Assembly (NCBI GenBank): GCA_029261305.1
Contig: JAJDBO010000301.1
Location: 1-6,990, forward strand
Direction of reading: 5' to 3'
Length of the DNA stretch: 6,990 nt
Source of the DNA: Nitrospirales bacterium
Lineage (GTDB): Bacteria; Nitrospirota; Nitrospiria; Nitrospirales; UBA8639
The notes beneath the pieces were generated by a model, which worked only from the letters and a program-made list of their open reading frames with translations, did not search any database and was not told the origin of the DNA. The position numbers were made by a program, and so were the translations under genes. Position 1 is the stretch's first letter. Every line of letters begins with the position of its first letter. Below, one piece after another: positions 1 through 6,438 of the stretch.

Positions 1-1449
1 TCTTCCTCCCAATGCATATTGTTCAAGCGGAAACAACGGATCATCCGACAGTTGCAAGTCCACCCTTCCAATTATTTGGGCGTTGATTAAGGTGGGAAAA
101 CGCCGCGCTCCTTGGACCTGACCAATCCAGGAAAAGAATTGTGTGTCTGGAGTATTAGGAAAATTATTATTTGTCGCATGCAAGACATCAATGCCAAAAC
201 TCATTCGGGATCTGGCGGAAAAGACTTGGTTAGGTTGGCGGTAAGTCCATTCTTGCGCCAGTCGAATCGCGGCAATCGTCGTCACCCCATTGGCTGTTGA
301 ACCGGGGGTGAAGGAAAAGGGAATACCCAAAAGCGTTCCTCTGTTTTGCAGGTATTCTCCTGTGATTGCCAAGGCAAACTCTTGATTGGGTGTCCGGAAG
401 ACGGGGTGACGTAGCGTGATGGTATAAATATCCGATTCACTTTCAATTTGTAATGCATCAAATGGAGCTTCGATAACTTCAAAACTATTTTTTCGGAATT
501 GCAAGATGAGAAGGGTGTCGTGAGGAAGGAGAGGGATTGAATATGAGAAATCAATAAGGGGCCCAACCCCTTTTGATTGACCGTAGGTAAAGCGAAACGA
601 ATCTCCAATTCCTAGGGGATTTTGATGGGCAACGGTAGCTAACCCCCGTTCAGCGCCGACCGTGGGAGATTGGAAATTGTTTATTTCTATCCAAGCCTTA
701 TATGGATTTGCTTCCTGAACACGGAGATGCAAGATACTCTGTCCTGGCCTCAAGCCAGCCTTGAGTTCGGCATTTATCCGATCAAAGCGAGAATCTTGTA
801 ACAGTAATTGCAATCGCTCTTGCAAGGGATTGATATTGAGGGGAGGCCCGGCGCTAAGAAATAATCGGTCTCGAAGGTAGAATGAATAAAACTGTTTAGT
901 TCCTTCAATTTCAATGTCCTGCAATTGTCCTTCGATTATTTGGATTGTGATAATTCCATCGGTTACGGTTTGGTCTGGCACAATTGCACCGGAATTTACA
1001 TAGCCTTGATTTTTGTAAAGTATGGTCAATCCCCGGCGGACCTCTTCTAATTCTTCCGTGGTAATTTCTTTTTCAACGAAGGGGGTTATGACCTCAGCCA
1101 GTTCTTCCTGGGTAAATACGGTGCTTCCAATGACATTGATTTTACTGACAAAGACACGAAAGACAGGCTGCTTTTTAGTAGGAACTTCACGGTCAGGGAT
1201 TGGAGGAAGAAGGGCGGGTGGAGCTTGGGGTAGTCGCTCAGGAACGGTTTCTTCGGCAATAGGCGGAGGTTGGCCAAACCGTCCTTTTGGGTCGGTGGGA
1301 GGAGGGAGTGCCAATGCATTCAATAAAGGAAAACCATACGAAATAAGGGCAAGGAGCGCAAAAAAATTGAAAACCCCCATACAAGAAAAATGCAGCTGAA
1401 ACGTCATAATAAAACGAGGGTAATCTGCTTGAATGGAAATAACTTTCAT
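1..1449 (-). CDS. TpsB-family outer-membrane transporter (ShlB/FhaC/HecB type) of two-partner secretion, C-terminus cut by window edge
   Basis: Two-partner secretion pore that exports a large TpsA exoprotein across the outer membrane. The frame is open for 483 codons from ATG at 1449 to base 1, with no stop. Residues about 24-47 form a hydrophobic signal segment ending NALA, a plausible signal peptidase I site. Residues 48-95 are a proline-rich linker (PPPTDPK, PPALLPPIP). Residues 97-177 match POTRA1 (VFVSKINVIGSTVF, then a YKNQGY turn). Residues 178-247 match POTRA2 (IEIEGTKQF to LHLRVQEA). From about 250 on are amphipathic beta-strands of the 16-stranded FhaC-type barrel. The last residues, PLFPLEQYALGGR, match the family segment just before the conserved VRGY/F L6-loop motif, so roughly 80-100 residues are probably missing. 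An in-frame TAA at 1465-1467 makes 1449 the first possible ATG; a weak GGGA lies upstream. ATGs at 1407 and 1380 are alternatives that would shorten the long n-region, but neither has a visible ribosome binding site. No TpsA partner is in view; it may lie beyond the left edge. Confidence 0.93.
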   Translation of the reverse strand, partial: MKVISIQADYPRFIMTFQLHFSCMGVFNFFALLALISYGFPLLNALALPPPTDPKGRFGQPPPIAEETVPERLPQAPPALLPPIPDREVPTKKQPVFRVFVSKINVIGSTVFTQEELAEVITPFVEKEITTEELEEVRRGLTILYKNQGYVNSGAIVPDQTVTDGIITIQIIEGQLQDIEIEGTKQFYSFYLRDRLFLSAGPPLNINPLQERLQLLLQDSRFDRINAELKAGLRPGQSILHLRVQEANPYKAWIEINNFQSPTVGAERGLATVAHQNPLGIGDSFRFTYGQSKGVGPLIDFSYSIPLLPHDTLLILQFRKNSFEVIEAPFDALQIESESDIYTITLRHPVFRTPNQEFALAITGEYLQNRGTLLGIPFSFTPGSTANGVTTIAAIRLAQEWTYRQPNQVFSARSRMSFGIDVLHATNNNFPNTPDTQFFSWIGQVQGARRFPTLINAQIIGRVDLQLSDDPLFPLEQYALGGR

Positions 1450-1538
1450 TGAAAGCTTTCCCTTTTATCTATACTTCATGGTGTGTCAATTAGTTGGTAA
1501 TGGGATTTTTTACTTTACCCTAAGCGTAGATAAATACT

Positions 1539-1559
1539 AAACACTATTTTGTAGTGTTT
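1539..1559. promoter_or_regulatory. Perfect palindrome upstream of the TpsB gene: candidate operator or weak terminator
   Basis: AAACACTA and TAGTGTTT form a perfect 8-bp inverted repeat around a 5-nt centre (TTTTG). On the plus strand the right arm merges into a run of seven T (1557-1563), so it resembles a weak, AT-rich rho-independent terminator. However, no plus-strand gene ends here. On the minus strand it lies about 90 nt before the TpsB start codon, a location that would suit a repressor operator. The role is undecided. Confidence 0.35.
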
Positions 1560-1957
1560 TTTTGTACTTTGACGTGCTCCCCAGAAAACAATGCTCATTA
1601 ATAAATGAGTCGACAAGGCAAGAAAAAGGTTCAAAGGGGTTAAGTGATTAAAGAAATTAGAAGGATTATCCTACAATGAAAATTTCTCACATTCAGTGAA
1701 CTGATCATATGGGCGATTCACGATGCTATGCTATATATCCAAAAGACATTCGTACGATAACTCTCCTCTTTGAAACTCGCTTGAGTACCTAGGGATTTAC
1801 CTTGATTGATTTTGGAAAGGAGTGGAGTTTAGGAATGGAAAAAGTATTGATTGTTAAAAGAATTTTCTTTATTTTAGAAATTAAAGGAATTTTTATTGAG
1901 GGAGTAAAATATTGACAAAATCGAGCCCCGCAACCAAAAAAGAAATGGTTCAAAATT

Positions 1958-1992
1958 AAAAGGCCTTGTCGTTTTAAACGACAAGGCCTTTT
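1958..1992 (-). terminator. Strong rho-independent terminator after the di-haem cytochrome operon
   Basis: A perfect 17-bp inverted repeat (AAAAGGCCTTGTCGTTT and its complement) surrounds a single central base; in RNA the central bases open as a loop. It lies 26 bp past the stop of the 649-residue cytochrome. On the minus strand the stem is followed by TTTTAATTTT, which suits termination of the cytochrome transcript. On the plus strand it ends in TTTTT, so it can also work in the other direction. Stem length and GC content make it the clearest transcription stop in the window and separate the cytochrome block from the TpsB gene. Confidence 0.9.
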
Positions 1993-2018
1993 TGTTTGCT
2001 GGCGAAGGAGAGATATGG

Positions 2019-3968
2019 TTAGAGGGTTTTCAAATATTCGACCAACGCCATGCGGTCACCATGTTCGATGGCTGGTGTTAGGTATTCTAGATCGAACTGA
2101 CCGTTTTTTCGTACTGCACTTCCGTCCACATCTCTCCTAACAATAGGTGTCACTCCCACTGCGTATTCATGGCCTTTGTTGAAGTTACCTGGTAGAGATG
2201 TATCAAACACAAATAATCCAGGATCCCGTTTATTCGAATCACCTTCTTGTGTAAACCCAACATTTTTTGTGTCCAACTCACGATTGCCTACGGTGAAAGT
2301 CTTGGACCGACAGGTCTTTCCCGGGATTTTATCACCCTCGCAGGAACTTGGCAGAAAGAGTTCATAGAGATTGGGCACCGAACCGTTATGAAGGAAGGGC
2401 GCGGTGGCCCAGATCCCATTCAGCGGCCGGCCTTTATAGGCATAGAGATATCCTTTGTTGGCCACTTCAAAGTCAACATGCCGTTCTGTCTCTTTATTTC
2501 TCCAAGGATTCCCGTACATTGTATCGAGAAACGGTCCGATCTTCTTGATGATCCCTTCTGCCAAGACCCCCGCTGTGATTCCAGTCATGGCTGACTTGCC
2601 AGTCACGCCTTGTGCGTTTCCCAGTTCCCCCGGGCACATATCAAAGCTGAGGTTCTGAAGGGTATCGTTTTGCGTGCAATAGGTTAGCGCATTAGAAGCC
2701 ATGATAGGGTCTGTTTCAATCAGGTCGACCCTGGTGAATTGGGCAACGACTAGCCTGTCTTCATCGTCACGGTCAATGGGGGAGTGGCAAGCCTCACATT
2801 TGTAAAAGTCAAAGACCTTCCTTCCGCGTTCTGCTAACTTCTGGTCGATTTCCGGTAAGAAACCATCTTGTGCTAACTGCTCCCATACTGGTGACCATAA
2901 ATTTTGAATATGTTCCTCTAAACGGACTTGATTCAACGTTCTTACCGAAGAGGGATAGCTATAGGTCGGTTTATCCCCAAAAAGAAGTTTCGAAAAGAAG
3001 GAAGGCTTTTCTTTTTCGACCTTCACGGATGCAAATACGCCAACGACTTCCCCTGTGTTCCGACCCAACGGTCCTACCCCAGCGGCCGACCCGTTGTCAG
3101 CGATCCCATTCCACTGGACAAAATCGTGTTGCGGGGTATCCCAAAGGAAGGGGTAGCTGACAGGAGCGTTCGCAGGTCTCCCAGTATGCGAAGAATCCAG
3201 GTGGGAGGCTGCGCGGTTAAATATCCGTCCAAAGGCATCTAAACGCGCATACCCATAGTGCACTGAAGGTACTTCAACCCCATTTTGTTTTATCGTGGGG
3301 GGTTGGTCTTCCTGGTTATAGGCACGGATTTTCTCATAATCGCGATCCAATCGTTTATAAAGAACCTCTCTTTTTTCTCTATCTGACGAATCGCCTATCA
3401 GAATTCTGTCGGCCAAATTGGAAAATTTTTCATCCGACAAGCTTGCTTTCAGCGATTGTTCAAGATCAACAAACATCGTCCATACATCAGTCATGGCTGG
3501 ACCGCCATCAATGCGAATGCCCACGCCATTATGATTCACTTGTGTCGTATGGCAGGCAGCGCAGGTAAAGCCGACATAGTCATTCCCGTTGTACGAATCC
3601 TCAACCCAGCCCACCGGTAATCCCTCCTCATTGTCCCGCGTGGGGTTCTGGAGTAAATACCGATACTTTCCCATGTTTTCGTTACTCCGAAATAACACGT
3701 CACTCTTGGGTAACTCGAGATTTAAAAAGATCTCGTAGTCAATGAGGTTTGATCCCTGGCTTGTGTTGTAGAACCACAGGCTATCTGAGGCATCCCAATT
3801 TTGCTCAGGATAGACAATGCTGTTGGTCTTATCCCCGAAGTAATCATTAGCATTTGTGAGTGCTCCACGATCTTCCTCCGGACAACCCTGAGTTAAATAT
3901 GCACAACCTACGATCGTACAAAATTGGAGGCAAATTCCAATGTTTTTCAGGATACGCATGATATTCAT
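2019..3968 (-). CDS. RoxA-like di-haem cytochrome c peroxidase-family lipoprotein (downstream paralogue)
   Basis: A predicted 649-residue surface or periplasmic di-haem c-type cytochrome of the RoxA / di-haem cytochrome c peroxidase family, close to the roughly 680 residues of the rubber oxygenases RoxA/RoxB. Residues 1-21 are a lipoprotein signal with lipobox IVGC (Cys22); Ala follows, so outer-membrane sorting is expected. Haem site 1 is C136-A-A-C-H140 and site 2 is C391-E-A-C-H395. Family-type segments include SYPFLWDTP and DFVQWNG (271-289), LHNGSVP (526-532) and GHEY (His600, a candidate sixth ligand of the second haem). Cys431/445 and Cys543/553 recur in the paralogue and may form disulphides. 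The start at 3968 is chosen because AGGAGG lies 8 nt before it; the ATG at 4001 has no such site and would put a charged tail before the signal peptide. It sits downstream of its 681-residue paralogue and of a decayed catalase fragment. The exact substrate (peroxide, polyisoprene or another polyene) is not shown by the sequence; RoxA-type dioxygenation is only one option. Confidence 0.92.
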   Translation of the reverse strand: MNIMRILKNIGICLQFCTIVGCAYLTQGCPEEDRGALTNANDYFGDKTNSIVYPEQNWDASDSLWFYNTSQGSNLIDYEIFLNLELPKSDVLFRSNENMGKYRYLLQNPTRDNEEGLPVGWVEDSYNGNDYVGFTCAACHTTQVNHNGVGIRIDGGPAMTDVWTMFVDLEQSLKASLSDEKFSNLADRILIGDSSDREKREVLYKRLDRDYEKIRAYNQEDQPPTIKQNGVEVPSVHYGYARLDAFGRIFNRAASHLDSSHTGRPANAPVSYPFLWDTPQHDFVQWNGIADNGSAAGVGPLGRNTGEVVGVFASVKVEKEKPSFFSKLLFGDKPTYSYPSSVRTLNQVRLEEHIQNLWSPVWEQLAQDGFLPEIDQKLAERGRKVFDFYKCEACHSPIDRDDEDRLVVAQFTRVDLIETDPIMASNALTYCTQNDTLQNLSFDMCPGELGNAQGVTGKSAMTGITAGVLAEGIIKKIGPFLDTMYGNPWRNKETERHVDFEVANKGYLYAYKGRPLNGIWATAPFLHNGSVPNLYELFLPSSCEGDKIPGKTCRSKTFTVGNRELDTKNVGFTQEGDSNKRDPGLFVFDTSLPGNFNKGHEYAVGVTPIVRRDVDGSAVRKNGQFDLEYLTPAIEHGDRMALVEYLKTL

Positions 3969-3976
3969 ACTGTTGT

Positions 3977-3982
3977 CCTCCT
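3977..3982 (-). promoter_or_regulatory. Strong Shine-Dalgarno fixing the start of the 649-residue cytochrome
   Basis: AGGAGG on the minus strand lies 8 nt before ATG at 3968. It decides in favour of MNIMRILK as the true N-terminus, 11 codons inside the longest open frame. The surrounding bases (ACGAGAGGAG) are conserved before the paralogue at 6357-6366, showing the translation signal was duplicated with the gene. Confidence 0.85.
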
Positions 3983-4059
3983 CTCGTGGATCTGACCTCA
4001 TAGGATTGAGATGGATTTTCTCAAATGAATTGACACAAGCTAGGTGTAGGTTTCAGATA

Positions 4060-4270
4060 TTATTCCCTTTTGGGTGCGGCTTTGCATTCGAGGGCATTCG
4101 GGTAATTCCAACAATGTCTATAATTACCCAACATACGATACATCACCTTACGCCGCAGATTGACCATTCCCAAGGTATGATGGCCTTCACAGGCAAAGTT
4201 TTAAAATTAGGCCTCGGCCTGGTAATGGCACATTTAATTTTTCACCGGAATATCCTCATACTGGTTTTTC
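4060..4270 (-). pseudogene. Decayed C-terminal remnant of a second catalase-family gene
   Basis: Minus-strand translation of 4060-4182 gives 41 codons that align without gaps to the last 41 codons of the catalase-family gene at the right edge, with 22 identical residues. Examples are NYRHCWNY against NYRHCMNY, ECKAAP against ECKAKP, and RRKVMY against LRKVIY. The fragment ends in GAA-TAA exactly where the intact gene has GAA-TGA. Further upstream the similarity survives only as nucleotides (TTTTAA near 4201, GGTGAA near 4244, AAACCAGTA near 4260), with a net 4-nt deletion and an in-frame TAA at 4201-4203, so it cannot encode the domain. No start codon with a ribosome binding site is seen. Its 5' edge is uncertain; faint matches may reach 4297, close to the stop of the 681-residue cytochrome at 4305. 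Confidence 0.82.
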
Positions 4271-4304
4271 CTGCTGTGTTAACAAACTTCAGGGACCAGT
4301 AGGT

Positions 4305-6350
4305 TTATAGACTTTTCAAATATTCGATTAACGCCATTCGTTCGTCATGATTGATTGGCTCTAGATACTCGATCTCAAACTTGTCCATGGGATTTGAGCC
4401 CGGCTTGGCAGCGGGCCTGGGAATCGCTTTTCCGTTTTCGTCTGTCTTTATGATCGGCGTCACTCCTGCTGCGTACTCGTGGCCTTCATTGGAATTACCA
4501 AGTAATGAGGTATCAAACTCCAATTTGGGGTATGTTTTTTTCAGATTATCTAGCTGCTTAAAACCGACATTAACGATATCTAGTTCGCGGCTTCCTACCG
4601 TGAAAGTCTTTGATCGGCAGGTTATTCCCTCCTCTAACTGACTACCTTCTTTGTTTTTACAAGAGCTGGGGAGAAAGAGTTCATATAGGCTGGGAACCGA
4701 GCCGTTATGGAGATAGGGTGCCGTCGCCCACATCCCATTCAGTGGTCGGCCTTTATAGACATTAAGGGTGTTCTCATTGACCACCTCAAAGTCAACATGC
4801 TTATCCGCTTCAGTAGTCATAAATGGAATCAAGGATCTCCAAGGGTTACTAGCCCATGATACAATTAAGAGCGGGACGTCCCATAAAGCCCCGTTGGCGA
4901 GAACTTCCCCGGTCAGGTGGGTAATGGCGTCTGCCCCCTTTTTTCCCTCCTGAATCTCCCATCGATCATCCGAACACCACTCGCCCTTCGGGACAGGAGG
5001 GAATTCGTTTCGGCTACAATAATTAATGGCGTTTTGTGCCATTCCTTTGTCTGTCCCAATCATTTCTACACTCGAAAATTGGGAGATCACCCTTCTTCCA
5101 CTATCTTTGCGAATTATGGATTCATGACATGATTCACATTTGTATTTGATGAAGACCTGCTTCCCACGTTTCACTAGGTCCTCATTAAGTTCCGGCAACA
5201 CTCCCTTTTCGGATAACTGCTCCCAAGAGGGTGACCACAAATGTTTAATCTTCCGTTCTAAACCCACTTGATTCCATTTTCGAAGGGAGGAGGAATAGTT
5301 GCCAAATCCTAGAAGTTTTGAAATAAGCCAAGGTTCTTGGGTCCCGGCATGAACGGTAGCAAAAACTCCAATGACCTCACTGGCGTTGCGACCCAAGGGA
5401 CCCAGACCTCCTTCTCCAGTATTACCGGCGATCCCATTCCATTGGACAAAGTCGTGATGGGGGGTATCCCACAGAAACGGATAACTGACTGGAGCGTTTG
5501 CGGGATGATACTGACCCTTACTAGAAGGGGAGCGAACGGATTCTATTCGGTTGAAAATACGACCAAAGGCATCCAAGCGCCCATACCCATAGTGCCCATT
5601 TTTTCGCTCATAATTCGGGTCCGTCTGTCCTACTTTGGGATCGTCCTTATTGTTTAGGGTCTCGATCTTCTTGTGTTGTGTGTCCAACTCACCGCGAAAC
5701 TGTAATTTTTCAGGCTCCGAGGCATCTGGCCCCAAGACATTAATTGCTAACCTGTCAAATTTATCCTGGTCATTTTCGGGCAAGCTTTTCCATAGGGCTT
5801 CTTGAAGTTTTTGGAACATAGTCTGAATATCGGCCATTGACGGCCCTCCATCAATGCGGATGCCGACGCTAATGCCCTTGTCTTCATTATTATAATTTAC
5901 TTGCGTGGTGTGACAGGCAGCGCAGGTGAAACCGATATAGTCTTTCCCTTCATAGGAATCTTTTACCCAACCGACGGGTAGCCCATCTGTATTGCCGGAA
6001 GTATTTCGCTGGGGAAGAAAACGATACGTAACCATGTTGGAATCGCTGTGGAATAACTTAAGGGACTGGGCCGTACTATCGTCTCGTTCTAAGTGTAAAA
6101 AAATATTGTAGTCCATTAAATTAGAACCCTGTGAGGTGTTATAGAACCAGAGACTATCTTCCGGAGCCCAGTTTTGCTCCGGGTAGACAATCTTCTTGGC
6201 GATGTCACCATATATATCGGCAGTTTCGGTAGTGCGCGCGCCACGATCTATATGAGGGTCCAACCCCTGTGAGGCATAGGTGCAACCGACAAAGATAGCG
6301 CAGGCAAGGCACATTCCAATGGTTTTCAGGATACGCAAGATATTCATCAT
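4305..6350 (-). CDS. RoxA-like di-haem cytochrome c peroxidase-family lipoprotein (upstream paralogue)
   Basis: A predicted 681-residue di-haem c-type cytochrome, paralogous to the 649-residue product just downstream. A signal with lipobox FVGC puts the lipidated Cys at 23; Phe at -3 is less usual, and Thr at +2 favours the outer membrane. Haem site 1 is C143-A-A-C-H147 and site 2 is C405-E-S-C-H409. SYPFLWDTP with DFVQWNG lies at about 289-306, LHNGSVP at about 547-553, and GHEY contains His624, a candidate axial ligand. Cysteine pairs 445/459 and 564/578 match pairs in the paralogue. Compared with that protein it has insertions between the haem sites and near the C-terminus (a KAIPRPAAKPG stretch). 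GAGGAG at 6357-6362 serves either of two adjacent ATGs, 6350 (6-nt spacer) or 6347 (9 nt, the position homologous to the paralogue's start). The longer frame to 6476 would overlap the catalase gene and bury the signal peptide, so it is not used. It lies 88 nt after the catalase-family stop and is probably co-transcribed with it. Confidence 0.92.
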   Translation of the reverse strand: MMNILRILKTIGMCLACAIFVGCTYASQGLDPHIDRGARTTETADIYGDIAKKIVYPEQNWAPEDSLWFYNTSQGSNLMDYNIFLHLERDDSTAQSLKLFHSDSNMVTYRFLPQRNTSGNTDGLPVGWVKDSYEGKDYIGFTCAACHTTQVNYNNEDKGISVGIRIDGGPSMADIQTMFQKLQEALWKSLPENDQDKFDRLAINVLGPDASEPEKLQFRGELDTQHKKIETLNNKDDPKVGQTDPNYERKNGHYGYGRLDAFGRIFNRIESVRSPSSKGQYHPANAPVSYPFLWDTPHHDFVQWNGIAGNTGEGGLGPLGRNASEVIGVFATVHAGTQEPWLISKLLGFGNYSSSLRKWNQVGLERKIKHLWSPSWEQLSEKGVLPELNEDLVKRGKQVFIKYKCESCHESIIRKDSGRRVISQFSSVEMIGTDKGMAQNAINYCSRNEFPPVPKGEWCSDDRWEIQEGKKGADAITHLTGEVLANGALWDVPLLIVSWASNPWRSLIPFMTTEADKHVDFEVVNENTLNVYKGRPLNGMWATAPYLHNGSVPSLYELFLPSSCKNKEGSQLEEGITCRSKTFTVGSRELDIVNVGFKQLDNLKKTYPKLEFDTSLLGNSNEGHEYAAGVTPIIKTDENGKAIPRPAAKPGSNPMDKFEIEYLEPINHDERMALIEYLKSL

Positions 6351-6356
6351 GTAGTA

Positions 6357-6362
6357 CTCCTC
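6357..6362 (-). promoter_or_regulatory. Shine-Dalgarno fixing the start of the 681-residue cytochrome
   Basis: GAGGAG on the minus strand lies 6 nt before ATG 6350 and 9 nt before ATG 6347. It excludes the much longer reading frame that begins at 6476 inside the catalase-family gene. Confidence 0.8.
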
Positions 6363-6438
6363 TCGTGCATCTGATCTCTCGGGTTTGAGACAGATATCCT
6401 CATATGAATTGAAACAAGCTATGTATATGATTCCCTTT

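Larger units (their letters stand above)
1450..2018. other. Intergenic region between the TpsB gene and the di-haem cytochrome block
   Basis: This 569-bp AT-rich stretch holds no convincing gene. It contains the 5' leader of the TpsB gene (1450-1540), a perfect palindrome at 1539-1559, a smaller 6-bp hairpin (CTCATT/AATGAG, 1594-1609) and a strong terminator at 1958-1992. A TTGACA-like hexamer lies on the minus strand at 1484-1489 upstream of the TpsB start, but no properly spaced -10 box follows it, so no promoter is called. Two overlapping micro-ORFs on the plus strand (1835-1915, 26 codons with GGAG 7 nt before its ATG; 1912-1959, 15 codons from TTG) sit directly before the terminator. They are too short to call as genes. 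Bases 1610-1830 show nothing recognisable. Confidence 0.6.
2019..4297 (-). repeat. Tandem duplication, downstream copy: catalase remnant plus 649-residue cytochrome
   Basis: This unit is colinear with 4305-6678: catalase C-terminus (decayed here), then a 91-nt spacer, then a di-haem cytochrome. The spacers keep shared blocks such as GCTTGT-TCAATTCAT and ACGAGAGGAG. The 5' boundary is an estimate based on a short GGTCC match to the catalase gene. Confidence 0.65.

Noticed and set aside
282..608. 108-codon minus-strand frame
   Set aside because: It is an out-of-frame shadow inside the TpsB barrel sequence, which is continuous and family-like in the other minus-strand frame.
1022..1399. 125-codon plus-strand open frame
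   Set aside because: It lies antisense to the TpsB signal peptide, proline-rich linker and POTRA1 region; composition is low-complexity Ser/Gly from reversed Pro codons and there is no family resemblance.
1594..1609. CTCATT/AATGAG hairpin
   Set aside because: A 6-bp AT-rich stem without T-run or neighbouring gene end; expected by chance in this composition.
1726..1735. TATATAT as a possible -10 box
   Set aside because: No acceptable -35 hexamer at 16-18 nt and no convincing downstream gene on the plus strand.
3969..4001. N-terminal extension of the 649-residue cytochrome to ATG 4001
   Set aside because: It would put an acidic, charged stretch ahead of the signal peptide and would translate the AGGAGG that serves ATG 3968.
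3940..4302. 120-codon plus-strand open frame between the two cytochromes
   Set aside because: It is antisense to the catalase remnant and the start of the downstream cytochrome; the minus-strand homology explains this DNA, and there is no ribosome site or recognisable protein.
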